A stretch of DNA of 64,000 bases, from the NCBI RefSeq assembly GCF_022953055.1, contig NZ_JALJEJ010000001.1:620001-684000 (forward strand). Reading direction: 5' to 3'. Within the stretch, counting starts at the first letter, position 1, and every line of letters begins with the position of its first letter. The translations under genes were made by a program, and so were the position numbers. This document shows, one piece after another, positions 45,478 through 54,815 of the stretch. Source of the stretch: Mucilaginibacter straminoryzae (GTDB lineage: Bacteria; Bacteroidota; Bacteroidia; Sphingobacteriales; Sphingobacteriaceae). The notes beneath the pieces are model-generated. The model saw only the letters and a program-made list of their open reading frames with translations. It ran no database searches and was not told the DNA's origin.

Positions 45478-47406
45478 ATGACCCCCGTAAATATCCTTAT
45501 TGTAGATGATCGACCGGAAAACATCATCACGCTCGAAGCACTGCTGAAGCGCGATGATATTCGTATTTTCTCTACAACATCGCCTAATGATGCCTTGAAA
45601 TTAGCCTGGGAAAACTCAATTTCCATTGCTTTGGTAGATGTGCAGATGCCCGAAATGGATGGTTTTGAGTTGGTGGAGATGCTAAAATCAAACCCGCGGA
45701 CAAAGGATATCCTGGTAATCTTTGTAACGGCTATTTCCAAAGAGGCTAAATATGCAGTTAAAGGGCTGAACGCCGGTGCTGTAGATTATTTGTATAAACC
45801 GCTCGATCCGTATATCACCTCTGCTAAAGTAGATGCCTTTATCCAGTTGGCACGTAGCCAGGCCGAGATCAGGCAAAAGAACGAGGAGCTGGAGAACTTT
45901 GCCCTGGTGGTAAAAAATTGTGCCGATATTATTTGTACCATTGACGCCGCTTCGCTTAGGATCAGCAATATTAACCCCGCGATAGAGAAGATACTTGGTT
46001 ATAAAATGCACGAGGTGCTGGATAAAAGCATTATCGACCTGGTGATTGAAGAGGAGCAGGGCAATCTGCGGACACGCCTGGGTGAGATCATCCGTGAGCG
46101 GAGCACTTTTTCTTCGTTCGAATTCCAGTTTCAAACGTTTGATAAAAATACCAAATGGATGGAATGTCGGGCTTCGTACCGGGGGAAGAACATCTTTATT
46201 AACATCAGTGATATCTCGCCGCAGAAAAGCTACATGGAGCAGCTGATCAAGTCTAAAGAGGCTGCAGAAACTGCCCGGAAGATCAAAGAAAATTTCCTGG
46301 CTAATATGAGCCACGAATTGCGTACGCCCATCAGCGGAATTATCGGGCTGACCAAGATTTTGCGCGATACCCCGGTGAACGAGCAGCAACATGGCTTGCT
46401 GGATCTGTTAGAAGTGTCTTCGCAATCGCTTTTGGGTGTGATTAATGATATCCTGGATATTTCTAAAATTGAAGCCGGTAAGTTCACCATTGTACGCTCG
46501 CCTAATAACGTTGCTGAAATATGTAAAGCCGTTTGCGACTTGTTAAAGTTTAAGGCAGATGAAAAAAATATCGAACTATTGACGGACATAGACCCGGATA
46601 TTCCGGAAAGCCTGATGGTAGATTCTTTAAGGCTGAACCAGATATTGATGAACCTGCTGAGTAATGCCATCAAATTTACGGAGCGTGGTTACGTAAAGTT
46701 ATCTGTTAAAGCATTGCAGCATTTCGATACAAAGTGCAAGCTGGAATTTAGTGTAGAAGATACGGGCATAGGCATACCCGAAAACAGGTTATCGAAAATA
46801 TTTGACTCTTTTGAACAGGCCGAAGACGATACCTCTGTAAAATATGGCGGTACCGGTTTAGGGCTGGCTATTGTGAAGAAGCTGATTGAACTAAAAGGCG
46901 GCGAACTAAGTGCGAATAGTCAGTTTGGTGTGGGTAGTGTGTTTAAATTTACCAATTGGTTTGCCCTCGCCACCCCGGAAGAGACAAAAGTAAAAACCCC
47001 GAAAGGCGTAAAAGAGCTTAATGCTTTTAAAGATGTAAAGGTACTGGTGGCAGAAGATAACCTGGTGAACCAATTTATGATCACCAAGATATTGAAAGAC
47101 TGGCAGGCCCAGGTAGAAGTGGTGAATAACGGCAAGAAAGTACTGGAGAAACTGACTGAAACCGATTACGATATTGTGCTGATGGATACGCACATGCCCG
47201 AAATGGACGGTATAGAGGCGGCGAAGACCATCCGGATAAATTTTGATGAGCCCAAACGGAGTATCCCTATCATATCGCTTTCTGCCGCTATTGCCGAACA
47301 CGAACAGGAATTTGCCGTAGGCTCCGGCATGAACGAGGTGCTTTCAAAACCTTTTCATCCGCATGAACTTCACGCTAAAATGAGCAAGCTGCTGAAGATA
47401 AAATAA
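45478..47406 (+). CDS. Receiver-PAS-kinase-receiver hybrid protein
   Basis: Cytoplasmic signalling protein of 642 residues. N-terminal receiver (5-120) with phospho-Asp54 (LVDVQMP), PAS (about 145-265), HisKA with His279 (MSHELRTP), HATPase (VEDTGIGIP, GTGLGLA), and a C-terminal receiver with Asp570 (LMDTHMP). The ATG at 45478 opens directly into the receiver (MTPVNILIVDD); a TTG 42 bases earlier adds residues that fit nothing. The N-terminal receiver suggests it is driven by an upstream kinase, for instance the products of 38900 or 41028. The gene ends in a hairpin shared with the convergent regulator. Confidence 0.93.
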   Translation: MTPVNILIVDDRPENIITLEALLKRDDIRIFSTTSPNDALKLAWENSISIALVDVQMPEMDGFELVEMLKSNPRTKDILVIFVTAISKEAKYAVKGLNAGAVDYLYKPLDPYITSAKVDAFIQLARSQAEIRQKNEELENFALVVKNCADIICTIDAASLRISNINPAIEKILGYKMHEVLDKSIIDLVIEEEQGNLRTRLGEIIRERSTFSSFEFQFQTFDKNTKWMECRASYRGKNIFINISDISPQKSYMEQLIKSKEAAETARKIKENFLANMSHELRTPISGIIGLTKILRDTPVNEQQHGLLDLLEVSSQSLLGVINDILDISKIEAGKFTIVRSPNNVAEICKAVCDLLKFKADEKNIELLTDIDPDIPESLMVDSLRLNQILMNLLSNAIKFTERGYVKLSVKALQHFDTKCKLEFSVEDTGIGIPENRLSKIFDSFEQAEDDTSVKYGGTGLGLAIVKKLIELKGGELSANSQFGVGSVFKFTNWFALATPEETKVKTPKGVKELNAFKDVKVLVAEDNLVNQFMITKILKDWQAQVEVVNNGKKVLEKLTETDYDIVLMDTHMPEMDGIEAAKTIRINFDEPKRSIPIISLSAAIAEHEQEFAVGSGMNEVLSKPFHPHELHAKMSKLLKIK

Positions 47407-47419
47407 AATCAGCAGCTTG
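47385..47419. terminator. Hairpin spanning the stop codon of the receiver-kinase gene
   Basis: Perfect 11-bp arms CAAGCTGCTGA and TCAGCAGCTTG around a 13-nt A-rich loop. The left arm lies within the coding sequence and the right arm in the 21-base gap between two convergent genes. It is the only terminator candidate for either gene, but T-runs are poor. Confidence 0.5.
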
Positions 47420-47427
47420 GTTAGCTA

Positions 47428-50400
47428 TTAACCCAACATGGCCTTTTTCTGCTGCTGGTATTCTGATGGGGTAATACCAAACTGTTTCAGGAAGTTGCGG
47501 CCCAGGTGCGATTGCGAACTATAGCCTACCATGGTAGCTACTTCATAGATCTTGTAATCGCCCTCTTCTAATAAGTTTGCTGCCACTTTTAACCGGGTAA
47601 TGTTAATCAACTCATTGATGGTTAGGTTTGATATCCCTTTTACCTTCCGGTAAAGCGTAGGCTTGCTCATGTTCATCAGGCTGGCGATCTGTTCCACATC
47701 AAGATCGGGGTTCTCAATGTTCTTAAAGATTACGGCATTCAGCTTATCCAGGAAGTTTTCGTCAGACTTGGAATAGGCCATGCTTTTCATGTGCACCAGC
47801 GGCGAACTGGCGTAATGGTCTTTTATCTTATTGCGGTTGATCAGCAAGTTGGCTATCTGCACCTGTAAATGTTCTGGCGAGAACGGCTTTTCGATATAGG
47901 CATCGGCGCCCACCTCTAAACCTTCTATTTTACTTTGCAGGGTATTTTTCGCCGTCAGCATAATCAGCGGGATATGCGAATAATTAAAGTCTGTTTTAAT
48001 TGCCTTGCAAAGCTGGTAGCCATCCGTTCCTGGCATCATAATATCACTGATGATCAATTGAATATGTTCTGTCTCCAGGAAATCTGACGCTTCTTTCGCG
48101 CTCAGCGCTTTCAGCACGGTATACTTTTCGCTCAAATCCTGCGCAATAAAATCAAGTATATCCGGATTATCATCCACAACTAAGATCACTGGTTTCATAG
48201 AATCGGTGTTTTCGTATTTAATGTCATCAATAGGTTTATAATTTCCAACGGGGCTGTAAAGGTCGAACTCCTTGTCCTGGTGAATAGGCAACGTCAGTGT
48301 AAAAGTATTAAAATCATCAGTGGTTTTGCTTAAAACCAATACGCCTTTGTGCAATTCTGCCAGCGACCGCGAAAGGGGTAAGCCAATACCGGTACCCACC
48401 TGTTTCTCGGTTTCCTTCATTCTAAAAAATGGTTCGAAAATGCGTTCGCGCATTTCATAAGGGATCAGGTAGCCATTGTTCCTCACCTCAATGGTAAAGG
48501 TATGGTCGTCTATATCATGCTCCAGTAAGCGTATTTCAACAGCAGAACTACTGTATTTAATTGCATTATTTACCAGGTTGCTCAATATCTTTCTCATGGC
48601 TTCCAGGTCTACGTAGGCAAATACGGTTTGTGCAGAAAGCAACAGGTTATAAGAAAGGTTCTTCTGTTCGGCGATGGGTTTAAATTGCAGGAAGGTATCG
48701 GCCAGTAATTCGGTGATGTTCACCTTCACAAAATTCAGGCTGAAGCCACTGGTCTCAGTCTTTCGGAAGTCGAGCAGCTGATCTGTCAGCTCAATCAGCC
48801 GGTTGGTATTCTTCTCCATTATCTTCAGGTTCTGCTCAAGGTCAGGCACGCTTTCTGCCTTTTTCATCACTTTCTCCATCGGCCCTTTAATCAGCGTTAG
48901 CGGCGTCCGGATCTCGTGCGCTACGTTGGTAAAGAACTCTATCTTGGCGTTATAGATCTGTTTTTCCTTGTTGTTTTCCAGTTGTTCTATTATCCGCTGG
49001 TTTTTCTGTTTGGTATTTCTATGGTAAGCGCGAATAAGGAACAAAATGATGGCAAGAATGGTAGCTGCATAAATGATATACGCCAGTTTACTTTGCCAAA
49101 TCGGTGGAAGAATATTGATCTGAAGCCGGGTTTCTTTAGGATTCCAGGTGCCATCAGGATTTGCCGCTTTTACTATAAACGTGTAATTGCCGGGAGGTAG
49201 TTCGGTAAAATAAGCCTTACGGTTTGTCTTCAAATAGGTCCACTTATAGTCCAGCCCGTCCATGCGGTATTTATACTGCGTCATTTCGGGCGCTGTAAAA
49301 CTTAGCTTGGCAAAGTCTATGCTGAACGAAGACTGGTTGTATTTTAAAGTAATGGCTTTGGTGAAGATGACGGATTGCTTAATAACCGGATTGGGTTGAT
49401 TAACGGAAATCTCCTTGTCGTGCACCTGGAAGCCGGTAATGTAAACCGGCGCCGGGAAATTATTCTCACCAAACAAACCGGGGTTGAAACTGATTAATCC
49501 CTTTACACAACCAAAGTACAGCGTGCCGTCGCTGTCTTTAAAAGACGAGTTATAGTTAAATTGGTCACTCAGCAAGCCATTGGCCCTGGTGAAAATCTTG
49601 ATCCTGGTGCCCGCTTTGGTAAGGTTGACCAATCCACGCGAGGTACTCACCCAAAGGGCATGGTTATTATCTTCTACCGTACGGAAGACGTAATTGCTGG
49701 GCAAGCCGTTCTCATTATCGAAAAACCTGTACCGGCCTGTGGCGGGGTTGTACAGCCATAAGCCATAACCTTCGGTAGCAAACCAAAGCTGGTGGCTGCT
49801 GTCTTCAAAAATGTTGTTAACGGTAGAGCGTTCCAATACATCTTTAATCGGGTAGTGGTAGTTTAGTGGTTGTGCCTTGTTAGTCGCCAGGTTAAGCTTA
49901 TAAATCCCGCGCCGGAGGGTTCCCACCCAGATGTTCCCTGCGTGATCTTCAATTATGGAATAGATGAACGAGTTTTGAAGATCTTCGATCAGTGTAAAAC
50001 TGTCCGTCGCCGGATCAAACCGGTACAAGCCCACCGTAGAACCCACTAAGATAACCCCGGCGCGTGTTTTACAAAAGCAGACGATGAAGTTGCTTTTCAG
50101 TTGCTTGGGCCCCGGTCCCGAGGTGAAATGTTTAATTAGTTTGCCGGTCGGGATGTCGATAATATCCATCCCCCGCTCAAAAGTCCCTACATACAGATAC
50201 CTGCCGTTACAGAGCAGCCCGTGAATGTTGGTGTTGGAAACCTTGTTCTCTGCCACAGGGTGAAAATGGGTCCAGGTGGTTTTATCGGCACTTAGCTTGT
50301 TCAGCCCGTTATCTTCCGTACCGAACCAGAAGTTACCATATTGGTCTTTACAGATCTCGCGTACCACGTTGCCGTTCAGCGCGGCATTATCCATACCGGG

Positions 50401-51414
50401 GTAATATTTACGGAAGGTAGTGTACTGTTTTGGGTAATAGTTTAAACCGCCAAAATAAGTACCTGCCCATACGCCGCCCTCACGGTCTCTAAAAAGGCAG
50501 TAAACCGCGTTATCTGAAATGGAATAGGGGTCGTTATAGCGCTTTTTAAGGTTGATGAACGTATTTTTTTGCCGGTCGTAAATGTAAATACCCGATTCGG
50601 TGGCTATCCAGTAAGTGTTATTGTTGTATTTTAAAATTTCCCGCACGAAGATGGCCGTATGGTTATCGTTGGTGGTTAATGCATCGAAATAAGTGCCTTT
50701 ACGCGTGTTGAAGAGTTTCAGTCCCTGACTGCGGGTTCCCACAAATAGAGTGCTATCATCAGCAAAGAAGATCTTTTCAATATAATTCGACGATACCGGT
50801 TTCGAGTTTTTAAACACGTCGTAAGCCGTAAAGCTGGAATCGGCAGGGTTATATTTTTCGATGGTACCCGTGGTGCTCGAAGCCCATATTTCATTATACC
50901 GGTTAATGGCTACAAAATCTGCTTCGAAATGCTGTTTATCGCGCAGATTGATCACCTTGTGCGTTTTGTCGTTATAGATATAAATAGCTCCGCCGATAAC
51001 TATCCACATGTTGCCCTTTCGGTCTTGGGTGATACAAGCGATGCCTTCGGTTTCGAAAGGCTTTACGGCACAGAAATTCTCTGTTTGTGGGTTATACTTG
51101 TACAAACCGGCATCTGTACCCACCCAAATGATGTTGTTGTTATCCTGGTATAGTGCATGTACCAGGTCATTCCCCAGGCTTTTGGGATCTTTCCTGTTAT
51201 GCCTGAAAACTTTAAAGCTGTAGCCGTCGAATCGGTTCAACCCGTCCCTGGTGCCTGCCCACAGAAAGCCCTGCCTGTCCTGTATGCAGGAAAAAACCGT
51301 GTTGTTAGACATCCCGTTGTCTACCTGGTAATGCTTAAAATAGTAGGGGTGCGCCTGAACTGCCAATGTTAACAGCACGGCAAGCAACAATACCATAGGT
51401 ATTATTCTTCTCAT
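47428..51414 (-). CDS. Hybrid two-component system sensor/regulator (HTCS 2)
   Basis: Single-chain sugar sensor and activator of 1328 residues. Signal peptide 1-21 (ends VQAH), periplasmic Reg_prop propellers about 25-670, Y_Y_Y about 700-765, a membrane helix near 778-798, HisKA with His833 (VAHEIRTP), HATPase (GTGIGLP), receiver with Asp1124 (ISDIMMP) and an AraC helix-turn-helix at about 1220-1325 (ending GITPSEYQQQ). It is divergent from the second susC gene across 177 bases and is the evident activator of that operon. The ligand is unknown; it would be an oligosaccharide from the substrate of GH2/GH127. Confidence 0.95.
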   Translation of the reverse strand: MRRIIPMVLLLAVLLTLAVQAHPYYFKHYQVDNGMSNNTVFSCIQDRQGFLWAGTRDGLNRFDGYSFKVFRHNRKDPKSLGNDLVHALYQDNNNIIWVGTDAGLYKYNPQTENFCAVKPFETEGIACITQDRKGNMWIVIGGAIYIYNDKTHKVINLRDKQHFEADFVAINRYNEIWASSTTGTIEKYNPADSSFTAYDVFKNSKPVSSNYIEKIFFADDSTLFVGTRSQGLKLFNTRKGTYFDALTTNDNHTAIFVREILKYNNNTYWIATESGIYIYDRQKNTFINLKKRYNDPYSISDNAVYCLFRDREGGVWAGTYFGGLNYYPKQYTTFRKYYPGMDNAALNGNVVREICKDQYGNFWFGTEDNGLNKLSADKTTWTHFHPVAENKVSNTNIHGLLCNGRYLYVGTFERGMDIIDIPTGKLIKHFTSGPGPKQLKSNFIVCFCKTRAGVILVGSTVGLYRFDPATDSFTLIEDLQNSFIYSIIEDHAGNIWVGTLRRGIYKLNLATNKAQPLNYHYPIKDVLERSTVNNIFEDSSHQLWFATEGYGLWLYNPATGRYRFFDNENGLPSNYVFRTVEDNNHALWVSTSRGLVNLTKAGTRIKIFTRANGLLSDQFNYNSSFKDSDGTLYFGCVKGLISFNPGLFGENNFPAPVYITGFQVHDKEISVNQPNPVIKQSVIFTKAITLKYNQSSFSIDFAKLSFTAPEMTQYKYRMDGLDYKWTYLKTNRKAYFTELPPGNYTFIVKAANPDGTWNPKETRLQINILPPIWQSKLAYIIYAATILAIILFLIRAYHRNTKQKNQRIIEQLENNKEKQIYNAKIEFFTNVAHEIRTPLTLIKGPMEKVMKKAESVPDLEQNLKIMEKNTNRLIELTDQLLDFRKTETSGFSLNFVKVNITELLADTFLQFKPIAEQKNLSYNLLLSAQTVFAYVDLEAMRKILSNLVNNAIKYSSSAVEIRLLEHDIDDHTFTIEVRNNGYLIPYEMRERIFEPFFRMKETEKQVGTGIGLPLSRSLAELHKGVLVLSKTTDDFNTFTLTLPIHQDKEFDLYSPVGNYKPIDDIKYENTDSMKPVILVVDDNPDILDFIAQDLSEKYTVLKALSAKEASDFLETEHIQLIISDIMMPGTDGYQLCKAIKTDFNYSHIPLIMLTAKNTLQSKIEGLEVGADAYIEKPFSPEHLQVQIANLLINRNKIKDHYASSPLVHMKSMAYSKSDENFLDKLNAVIFKNIENPDLDVEQIASLMNMSKPTLYRKVKGISNLTINELINITRLKVAANLLEEGDYKIYEVATMVGYSSQSHLGRNFLKQFGITPSEYQQQKKAMLG

Positions 51415-51591
51415 TCGGGGCTAATTTAGGCAGATGGTTTCTTAGAAGTTAAAATTGAGACTTTTTGTCGAATTAATGATACGATTTGGTTAATACCTGC
51501 TAAATAAAATCAATTTTCTTTACACCCATAGTATGGCAGTGTTAATGCCGCATTTGCCGTCAGCTAATTAACCAATTAACAATTCATACTT

Positions 51592-54500
51592 ATGGGAAAA
51601 ATTTTACTTCTTCTGCAAGGCGGGGATCCCGCCTCGCGCCGGCCTGGGCACAACAGGTACTTAAAGAAAGCCCTGATGATGTTACCTCTGTTTATTTACC
51701 TTTTTGCCGCGCCATCTGCAAGGGCGCAAAGCAGGGTAACAGGTACCATAGTGGATACCACCGGCGATGTGCTGATTGGTGTTGCCGTTAGGGTAAAGGG
51801 TACGCAGATTGGCTCTACCACCGATGTTAAGGGTAACTTTACCATCACCGTGCCTAACAGTAACGCCGTACTAACCGTTTCTTACGTGGGTTACATTACC
51901 CAGGAGGTGCCGGTTAACGGTCAAACTACCTTGCGTATCCGCATGCATTCTGCGAATTCTGCCCTGCAAGAGGTGGTGGTAACCGGTTACGGTACGCAAA
52001 AAAAGCAGTCGATCACCGGCTCAATTGCCAGTGTTACTAGCAAAGACATCGAACGCGTACATGGTGGTTCAACCGTTAGTACTACGCTGGCCGGCAAAAT
52101 ACCGGGCGTAACTTTCCGTATGCCCGAAGGCAGGCCGGGCGCTGCAGCCAGCGTACAGATCCGGAATATGGGGCCGGCACTGTTTGTGGTAGACGGGGTA
52201 CAGATGGACGAGGGTCAGTTTAATAACATTGCCCCAAATGATATCGAAAGTATATCGGTGCTGAAAGATGCTTCGGCGGCTATTTATGGTGTGCGCGCTG
52301 CAAACGGCGTAATTGTAGTAACTACCAAAAAGGGCTCGGGCGAAAGCCGCATTAATGTTGACGGTAACCTGGGTTTCCAAAACTGGTTCAGGTTCCCCAA
52401 CGTGCTGACCAATTCTTATGACTATATGCGTTACCTGGCCGAAGCGCAGATCAACAGCAACGGCTCTACCAATATTACCCAAGCCGACCTGGATAAATAC
52501 CGTGCAGGTACAGACCCCGGTTATCAGAGCTTCAACTGGCGGGATTATGTAATGAACAGTAACAAGAACGCGCCTTTGAACCAGATCAACGTTAACTTTA
52601 CGGGCGGTTCAGATAAGGTAAATTACTACGTATCTGCCACAAATCTTTACCAGACCTCACAGATTGGTAAAGAATATATGTTCGGTAGAAGTAATATCCA
52701 GTCGAACATCTCTGCGAAGGTAGCCAGTGGGTTGCGTGTAAGCGCGAATATTAACGGGCGTATTGAAAGCCGCGAGAACCCCGGCGTACCCGGAACAGAC
52801 GATTACTGGCTGGCCCGTTTTGCGGTATTGAGAAATACCCCGCTTGAACGGCCTTATGCTAATGACAATCCGAATTACCTGAATGATATCGGCCACAACG
52901 AAACCAATTATGCATTCCTGAATGAAAAACTTTCTGGTAAATACCGTAGCGACTGGCGTGTATTGCAAACCACCTTCAATGCCGATTATACTATCCCTGG
53001 TATTAAAGGGTTAACTGCACGGGCTTTATACTCCTACTACATTGCTGATGAGGTACTGAACAACCAGGAGTATACGTATAATGCCTATACTTACCGCCCT
53101 GCTACCAACACCTACGATATTACAGGCGGTAGTACCAACCCATGGCGCGAACGCGAACAACGTAAAGAGTTTAACAAGACTTTCCAGGCGCAGTTGAATT
53201 ATAACAATACGTTCGGCAAGCATACGGTAGGTGCGTCAATCGTTTCAGAACGGATAGAACTACAGCACCAGAGAAACTGGGTACATGCTACACCAATTTC
53301 AAACAGCCTGCCGCTAATCTATTTCCCTACCGTTGATACTTATGACGATAGCGATACCAAAGAAGCACGTATCGGTTACATCGCCCGCATCAATTATAAC
53401 TACAACAACAAATATTACCTTGAATTTTCGGGCAGAAGGGATGCCTCTTATCTCTTTGCACCAGACAGGCGTGTAGGTTACTTCCCCGGTGCTTCTGCCG
53501 GATGGCGCATCACCCAGGAAGATTTCATGAAAAAACTGCTGGGTGACCACAGTATCCTGAACGACCTGAAATTCCGCGGATCATACGGCATCCTGGGTGA
53601 CGACCGCAACCCTTACGACCCGAATCAATCTATCGTAGCGGCTTACTCTTATTTACCGGGCTACAACTACAACCAGGGTACTGTTATCCTGGATGGTAAT
53701 GCCATTACTTCATCGCGCGATAAAGGTATCATCGTAAACCGCATTTCGTGGTTGAAAAGCCGCATGATGAACATCGGCGCCGACTTCACCATGTTCAATA
53801 ATAAACTGACCGGTACCGCCGAATACTTTTACCGCAAACGGACCGGTTTGCCTGCCGCCAAGAACGACGTAATCATCCCGCTCGAGTTAGGGTATGACCT
53901 GCCGCAGGAAAACCTGAACAGCGACGCACAGTACGGTGGTGAGTTTGCGCTGAACTGGGCCAGTAAGGTAGGCGATTTCAGCTATAACATTGGTGGTAAC
54001 GTCTCTTATTCGCGCCTGAAAACGTTGAGCTTTTATAACCCGACGTTCTTTAACTCGTGGGACCGGTATCGCAACTCCGGCGTGAACAGGTTGGCAAATA
54101 TTAACTGGGGTTACGAGGTGATCGGTCAGTTCACATCTCAGGAACAGATCAACAACTACAAAGTAAACATTGATGGCAAAGGCAATAGAACTTTACTGCC
54201 CGGCGATTTGATCTATAAAGACCAGAACGGTGACAATAAGATTGACCAGTATGATGAACGCCCGAACGGTTATGCCTTTGGTAAACAACCAAATATCAAC
54301 TTTGGCTTTACGTTAGGTGCTGCTTATAAAGGTTTTGATTTTCATGCCGATTTCTCTGGTGGTGCTGGCTACAGCTACAACCAGAACTGGGAAATGAGGT
54401 GGCCATTCCAGAACGGCGGTAACCTGAACACCATTTTCGAAGACAGTTGGAGACGCGCTAACCCTTACGATGTAAACAGTACCTGGATTCCTGGTAAATA

Positions 54501-54798
54501 TCCTGCCCGGCGTAATAATCCGGGTAATGGCTTCAGCAGCTATGGTAACAACTCTACCTTCTGGGTGCATAATGCTAAATATTTAAGGGCCAGGACAATT
54601 GAGCTGGGCTATTCTTTATCCAACCATGTGTTAAGCAAGGTTAAAATAAAAAGGGCCAGGGTTTATGCGAACGTATACAACCTGTTCTCGCTGGATAACC
54701 TGAAAGAGTATGGCCTTGACCCGGAAATATGGGACGACAATGGTTTGCAGTTTCCGCAGAGCAGGGTATATAATGTGGGTATTAATCTAACCTTCTAA
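51592..54798 (+). CDS. susC: SusC/RagA TonB-dependent transporter (second locus)
   Basis: Outer-membrane TonB-dependent importer of 1068 residues. The N-terminus is long and basic before the hydrophobic core of the signal peptide (residues about 27-45, ends SARAQ). A carboxypeptidase-regulatory-like domain lies at 47-120 (VTGTIVDTTGDVLIGVAVRV), then EVVVTGYGTQKKQSITGS and the plug (VLKDASAAIYGVRAANG near 225), and the barrel ending GINLTF. It is first gene of a six-gene operon; susD follows 17 bases later. A 7-bp GC hairpin lies in codons 9-15. If the true start were Met29 or Met30 the signal peptide would lose its basic region, so I keep 51592. Confidence 0.95.
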   Translation: MGKILLLLQGGDPASRRPGHNRYLKKALMMLPLFIYLFAAPSARAQSRVTGTIVDTTGDVLIGVAVRVKGTQIGSTTDVKGNFTITVPNSNAVLTVSYVGYITQEVPVNGQTTLRIRMHSANSALQEVVVTGYGTQKKQSITGSIASVTSKDIERVHGGSTVSTTLAGKIPGVTFRMPEGRPGAAASVQIRNMGPALFVVDGVQMDEGQFNNIAPNDIESISVLKDASAAIYGVRAANGVIVVTTKKGSGESRINVDGNLGFQNWFRFPNVLTNSYDYMRYLAEAQINSNGSTNITQADLDKYRAGTDPGYQSFNWRDYVMNSNKNAPLNQINVNFTGGSDKVNYYVSATNLYQTSQIGKEYMFGRSNIQSNISAKVASGLRVSANINGRIESRENPGVPGTDDYWLARFAVLRNTPLERPYANDNPNYLNDIGHNETNYAFLNEKLSGKYRSDWRVLQTTFNADYTIPGIKGLTARALYSYYIADEVLNNQEYTYNAYTYRPATNTYDITGGSTNPWREREQRKEFNKTFQAQLNYNNTFGKHTVGASIVSERIELQHQRNWVHATPISNSLPLIYFPTVDTYDDSDTKEARIGYIARINYNYNNKYYLEFSGRRDASYLFAPDRRVGYFPGASAGWRITQEDFMKKLLGDHSILNDLKFRGSYGILGDDRNPYDPNQSIVAAYSYLPGYNYNQGTVILDGNAITSSRDKGIIVNRISWLKSRMMNIGADFTMFNNKLTGTAEYFYRKRTGLPAAKNDVIIPLELGYDLPQENLNSDAQYGGEFALNWASKVGDFSYNIGGNVSYSRLKTLSFYNPTFFNSWDRYRNSGVNRLANINWGYEVIGQFTSQEQINNYKVNIDGKGNRTLLPGDLIYKDQNGDNKIDQYDERPNGYAFGKQPNINFGFTLGAAYKGFDFHADFSGGAGYSYNQNWEMRWPFQNGGNLNTIFEDSWRRANPYDVNSTWIPGKYPARRNNPGNGFSSYGNNSTFWVHNAKYLRARTIELGYSLSNHVLSKVKIKRARVYANVYNLFSLDNLKEYGLDPEIWDDNGLQFPQSRVYNVGINLTF
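51618..51634 (+). other. GC hairpin inside the first codons of the second susC
   Basis: AGGCGGG and CCCGCCT pair perfectly around GAT. Strong stems this close to a start codon often lower translation; whether it is regulatory is unknown. Confidence 0.4.
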
Positions 54799-54815
54799 TC
54801 ATTACAGCTAATTCT

